Shown: piece after piece, positions 61,376-64,000 of the stretch
How positions within the stretch are numbered: the first letter of the stretch is position 1
How the letters are laid out: each line of letters starts with the position of its first letter
Assembly: GCA_025351795.1 (NCBI GenBank)
Contig: JANXVG010000010.1
Location: forward strand, 1 to 64,000
Source of the DNA: Salinibacterium sp.
GTDB lineage: Bacteria; Actinomycetota; Actinomycetes; Actinomycetales; Microbacteriaceae
Reading direction: 5' to 3'
Length of the DNA: 64,000 nucleotides
Position numbers and translations under genes: made by a program
The notes under the pieces: generated by a model
What the model saw: only the letters and a program-made list of their open reading frames with translations
What the model was told of the DNA's origin: nothing
The model's database searches: none

Positions 61376-62302
61376 GTGATTCAAGTCGGCCAGTACCCAG
61401 CCCCCAAGCACGTTATCGCCCACGTGAGCGACACCCACTTTTTGGGTGGCAAGAAGCCGCTCTATGGCACGGTAGACACCGATGCGCACCTCGTTCAGGC
61501 GCTTCAACAGATCGAGCGTTCCGGTGCGAAGCCCGAGGCAATCGTCTTCACCGGAGACCTCGCCGACCTTGGCGAACCGGATGCCTATTCACGCCTTCGA
61601 AAGCTTGTCGAGCCGGTGGCCGCGAGGCTCGGTGCCACGATTGTCTGGGTCATGGGTAATCACGACGAGCGTGCAGACTATTCAAGCCTGCTCTTCGACG
61701 AGGTCGGCTCAGACCAGCCGCAAGACCGGGTCTACAACATCAATGGCCTGCGCATCATCTCGTTCGACTCGACGGTTCCCGGCTACCACCACGGTGAGGT
61801 GACGGATGCCCAGCTCGCTTGGCTCGCTGACGTGCTCGCGACCCCGTCGCCGGATGGCACCCTGCTTGCACTGCATCACCCGCCCATCCCCACTCCACGA
61901 CTTGAAGCGATGGGAATGTTGGAGTTGCTCGAACAGGGCCGCCTCGAAGACGTTGTTCGGGGAACAGATGTGCGCGGCATTCTGGCCGGGCACCTGCACT
62001 ACTCGACGCACTCGATGTTCGCGGGCATTCCGGTGAGTGTGGCCTCTGCTACGTGTTACACGCTCGACCTTACGCGCGATGACCGCGTGCTGTCTGGCGT
62101 GGATTTCGGCCAGTCAGTCAACCTCGTACACCTGTATGACGATCGTGTGGTGCACTCAATCGTGCCGATTGGCGATTCGGCGGAGGTCACCGGTTTCTCG
62201 TCGGATGCGTGGGTGCAGATCGAGGCGATGAGCCCAGAGCAGCGACTCGAAATGTTCTCGAGCAAAACGTCGTCGTTCAACACGGGTGCGAACGGGGAGT
62301 AA
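61376..62302 (+). CDS. Calcineurin-like metallophosphoesterase (CpdA/GpdQ type)
   Basis: 308 residues. Binuclear metal motifs in order: HVSDTHFLGG (DxH), VFTGDLADLGEP (GDLAD), VWVMGNHDERADY (GNHD), LALHHPPIPTPR and ILAGHLHYSTHSMF (GHxH). This set matches class III cyclic-nucleotide or glycerophosphodiester phosphodiesterases. Substrate not determinable. GTG start six bases after TAGTCT (61364-61369), inside the 3' end of the DUF998 gene. Confidence 0.9.
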   Translation: MIQVGQYPAPKHVIAHVSDTHFLGGKKPLYGTVDTDAHLVQALQQIERSGAKPEAIVFTGDLADLGEPDAYSRLRKLVEPVAARLGATIVWVMGNHDERADYSSLLFDEVGSDQPQDRVYNINGLRIISFDSTVPGYHHGEVTDAQLAWLADVLATPSPDGTLLALHHPPIPTPRLEAMGMLELLEQGRLEDVVRGTDVRGILAGHLHYSTHSMFAGIPVSVASATCYTLDLTRDDRVLSGVDFGQSVNLVHLYDDRVVHSIVPIGDSAEVTGFSSDAWVQIEAMSPEQRLEMFSSKTSSFNTGANGE

Positions 62303-62312
62303 CGGCGACGAA

Positions 62313-63080
62313 TTACCTGCCGCGGTTCGCACCCCACGCCACGAGTTGGGCGGGAAGGGCAAGCGACAGCCAGGAGAGCACCTTATAGCGCAGGCTCGGA
62401 ATAGAGATCGCCCGACCGCGCTCTACATCTCTCAGTGCCACGCGCACGACGAACGAGGCATCGAGCCACATGACTTTCGGTACCCGCGTGGTCGACGCAT
62501 TCATTCGTGCATGGAACTCGGTGTGCACGAAACCTGGCGCGACGCCGGATACCCGCACGCCGCGCTTCTTGTAGTGGACGTGCGCCCAGCGAGTGAAGCT
62601 GACCACCCACGCTTTCGCCGCGCCGTAGGTGTCGCGCGGCGTGAAACCGGCCACACTCGCGACGTTGAGGATTGTGCCCGACCGTCGGGGGATCATTTGC
62701 GACAGCGCGGCATGGGTGAGACGCATCGGAACCGCTGCCAGGATCTCGAGGAGGTCACGTTCGGTCTCGATGTCATTTTCGTCGAATGGCTTGAGGAGTC
62801 CATAGCCGGCGTTATTGACGAGGTACGTGACGGCCGACTCGGTCGACGCCAGGCGTTTCTCGACCGCTGACAGCCCCTCGGCAGAGAGCAGGTCGGCCCG
62901 CAGCACCTCGACCGCGATTCCATGGGCTGCGACGAGGGCGGCAGCCACCTCATCGAGTCGCGCGCGGTCGCGCGCCACGATCACCAGATCATAGTTTTTC
63001 GCGGCCAGTTGCTTGGCGAATTCGGCGCCGAGCCCCGCGGTCGCGCCCGTAATGAGTGCCAGTCCAGCGCGTTCAGTCAT
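62313..63080 (-). CDS. Short-chain dehydrogenase/reductase
   Basis: 255 residues, classical SDR: nucleotide motif ITGATAGLGAEFAKQLA (TGxxxGxG-like), NNAGYGLLKPF, catalytic Ser in VASVAGFTPRDTYGAAKAWV with YxxxK, and GFVHTEFHARM. Resembles the DltE/YqjQ-like group acting on acyl or keto substrates; substrate unknown. ATG six bases after TAGCGT (63087-63092), which also contains the stop codon of the GntR gene upstream. Confidence 0.9.
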   Translation of the reverse strand: MTERAGLALITGATAGLGAEFAKQLAAKNYDLVIVARDRARLDEVAAALVAAHGIAVEVLRADLLSAEGLSAVEKRLASTESAVTYLVNNAGYGLLKPFDENDIETERDLLEILAAVPMRLTHAALSQMIPRRSGTILNVASVAGFTPRDTYGAAKAWVVSFTRWAHVHYKKRGVRVSGVAPGFVHTEFHARMNASTTRVPKVMWLDASFVVRVALRDVERGRAISIPSLRYKVLSWLSLALPAQLVAWGANRGR

Positions 63081-63089
63081 TCCCTAACG

Positions 63090-63752
63090 CTAACGGCCTA
63101 CGACGGGAATTCCGTGCGCTCGCAGCGAGAGACGGCTCGATGAGAGGAAGGTGAGGAGCCGCTCGGAGGTACCGCGCAGGTGCTCGACCGCTGCGAGTTC
63201 TGCGCTGGCAGAATCGCGCGCGATCATGGCAGCTGCCACCTGTGCGTGTTCATGCAGGGCGCGGTCGCGCGCCTCGGGGGATTGCACTTCGAGCCAGCGC
63301 GTGCGGTACAGGCGCGTCATGACGCCGTCCATCGCGGCGAACAGGAAGTCGTTGCCAGAGAGGCGTGCGAGCTCGAGGTGAAAGCTCGTTCCGGCGTCAA
63401 GGCTGTGTTCGGCAGTGCCCGCGGCAGCTGCCGACTTGGCCACGTTGGCCAATCCCTCGAGGTCGTCATCGCTCGCTCGTTCGGTCGCACGACGCACAAT
63501 CGCCGATTCGAGCGTCTCGCGAAACTCCGCGAGGGCGCGCAGCTCATCGACGTCGATGGGGGCGACCGCCCAGCCACGCACGTCCCGACGCACGAGGCCT
63601 TCCACCTCGAGGCGCATGAGGGCGGCCCTAATCGGAGTGCGGGATGCCCCGAATGTGGGCTCGAGTCCGCGTTCGCTCAGGCGTTCACCGGGCGTGAGCG
63701 CGAGCGACAAGATGGCTTGGCGCATGCGCTCGTGGAGGGACTGGTCGGTCAT
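63090..63752 (-). CDS. GntR-family regulator, FCD (FadR-like) type
   Basis: 220 residues. Winged helix LTPGERLSERGLEPTFGASR, PIRAALMRLEVEGLVRRDVR, then the all-helical FCD effector domain with LAEFRETLESAIVRRATERA, FHLELARLSGNDFLFAAMDG and the His-containing EHAQVAAAMIARDS that binds metal/carboxylate ligands. ATG 63752 has CAGGAG five bases upstream. Divergent from an MFS transporter across 61 bases holding a double GGTATACC operator. Confidence 0.92.
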   Translation of the reverse strand: MTDQSLHERMRQAILSLALTPGERLSERGLEPTFGASRTPIRAALMRLEVEGLVRRDVRGWAVAPIDVDELRALAEFRETLESAIVRRATERASDDDLEGLANVAKSAAAAGTAEHSLDAGTSFHLELARLSGNDFLFAAMDGVMTRLYRTRWLEVQSPEARDRALHEHAQVAAAMIARDSASAELAAVEHLRGTSERLLTFLSSSRLSLRAHGIPVVGR

Positions 63753-63768
63753 GCCTGCTCCTGAACTA

Positions 63769-63793
63769 CTGGTATACCAATATGGTATACCAG
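63769..63793. promoter_or_regulatory. Double-palindrome GntR operator
   Basis: CTGGTATACCA (63769-63779), ATA, TGGTATACCAG (63783-63793): a perfect 25-base inverted repeat whose two arms are each a TGGTATACCA palindrome. TGGTATACCA-like sites are typical of FCD-type GntR regulators. Centred between the GntR gene and the MFS gene, it should control both. Confidence 0.8.
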
Positions 63794-63813
63794 CAGACGA
63801 TGGGAGGATCGAT

Positions 63814-64000
63814 GTGAAAGGCCCAATCGACGGGACAGTCAGGCTCGGTGCGCGACCGTGGGTCATGCTCACGCTCGGCACGCTCGCTCAGACAGCTGGC
63901 ACTGTCGTGCTGAGCACGCCGGCGTTCCTTATCCCCCTGCTGCACACGCGGCAGGGTATGCCACTGGCCACCGCCGGCCTCCTCGCATCCACGACGACGA
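63814..64000 (+). CDS. MFS transporter, N-terminal part (runs off the window)
   Basis: GTG 63814 with GGGAGG (63802-63807) six bases upstream opens a frame that stays open to the window end: MKGPIDGTVRLGARPWVMLT, LGTLAQTAGTVVLSTPAFLI, PLLHTRQGMPLATAGLLAST. The first membrane helix followed by the T-x-x-x-A-G-L loop is the usual start of major facilitator transporters. Substrate probably an organic acid or related compound sensed by the GntR neighbour (inference). Confidence 0.75.
   Translation, partial: MKGPIDGTVRLGARPWVMLTLGTLAQTAGTVVLSTPAFLIPLLHTRQGMPLATAGLLASTTT

Noticed and set aside
1-64000. tRNA, rRNA, SRP RNA or RNase P genes
   Set aside because: No cloverleaf with a GGTTCGA-type T arm or other signature was found by eye on either strand; ffh is present but its RNA is not adjacent.

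Overview
The window is 64 kb of high-GC chromosome (roughly 60-65% GC by eye) from an actinobacterium. I infer the family Microbacteriaceae from several signs: the gene order rnc-mutM-smc-ftsY-ffh-rpsP-khpA-rimM-trmD-rplS-lepB-rnhB-DUF2469-yraN-comM-dprA, a fused FbiC for deazaflavin (F420) synthesis, an LAxTG sorting signal, DUF3515 and DUF2469 genes, and many start codons lying 6-7 bases after a TAnnnT box (leaderless mRNAs). No rRNA, tRNA, CRISPR array or prophage was seen.

Layout. 0-2 kb is accessory: the 3' end of a repeat-built cell-wall surface protein (minus strand) and a wrecked IS66-type transposase. 2-10 kb is housekeeping: a TerC-family exporter behind a manganese-type (yybP-ykoY) riboswitch, leuCD behind a leucine leader peptide, then the envelope/lipid run murA-plsC-gpsA-ddl. 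10-16.5 kb has a DUF3515 lipoprotein, thiL, rsmD, a methyltransferase, recG, coaD and a histone-H1-like protein. 17-22 kb is the coenzyme F420 block: intact cofE, cofC and fbiC, but a cofD that is clearly broken.

22-32 kb is the most interesting stretch: a MocR-type regulator facing an eight-gene operon for a pyrimidine/hydantoin-type ring compound. It encodes a beta-ureidopropionase-like amidase, a dihydropyrimidinase, a luciferase-like (LLM) F420-type oxidoreductase, an ABC importer (two permeases, ATPase, NMT1/THI5-like binding lipoprotein) and a class III aminotransferase. No classical dihydropyrimidine dehydrogenase is present; the LLM enzyme stands where it would be expected, which suggests F420H2-dependent ring reduction.

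32-59 kb is the conserved information-processing backbone (DUF177-rpmF-rnc-mutM, a two-component system, smc, ftsY, ffh, rpsP-khpA-rimM-trmD, rplS, lepB-rnhB-DUF2469, yraN-comM-dprA). Interspersed are an acetyltransferase pseudogene, a gamma carbonic anhydrase, a second LLM oxidoreductase, an EamA transporter, a second-type methionine aminopeptidase with a TetR regulator, and a phosphoketolase. 59-64 kb holds a conserved hypothetical with a TetR regulator, a DUF998 membrane protein, a metallophosphoesterase, an SDR dehydrogenase with a GntR regulator, a striking double-palindrome operator, and the start of an MFS transporter.

Limits: all assignments are by reading the sequence; no database search was run. 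Function names for conserved housekeeping genes are secure; substrates of the catabolic operon, transporters and regulators are inferred.
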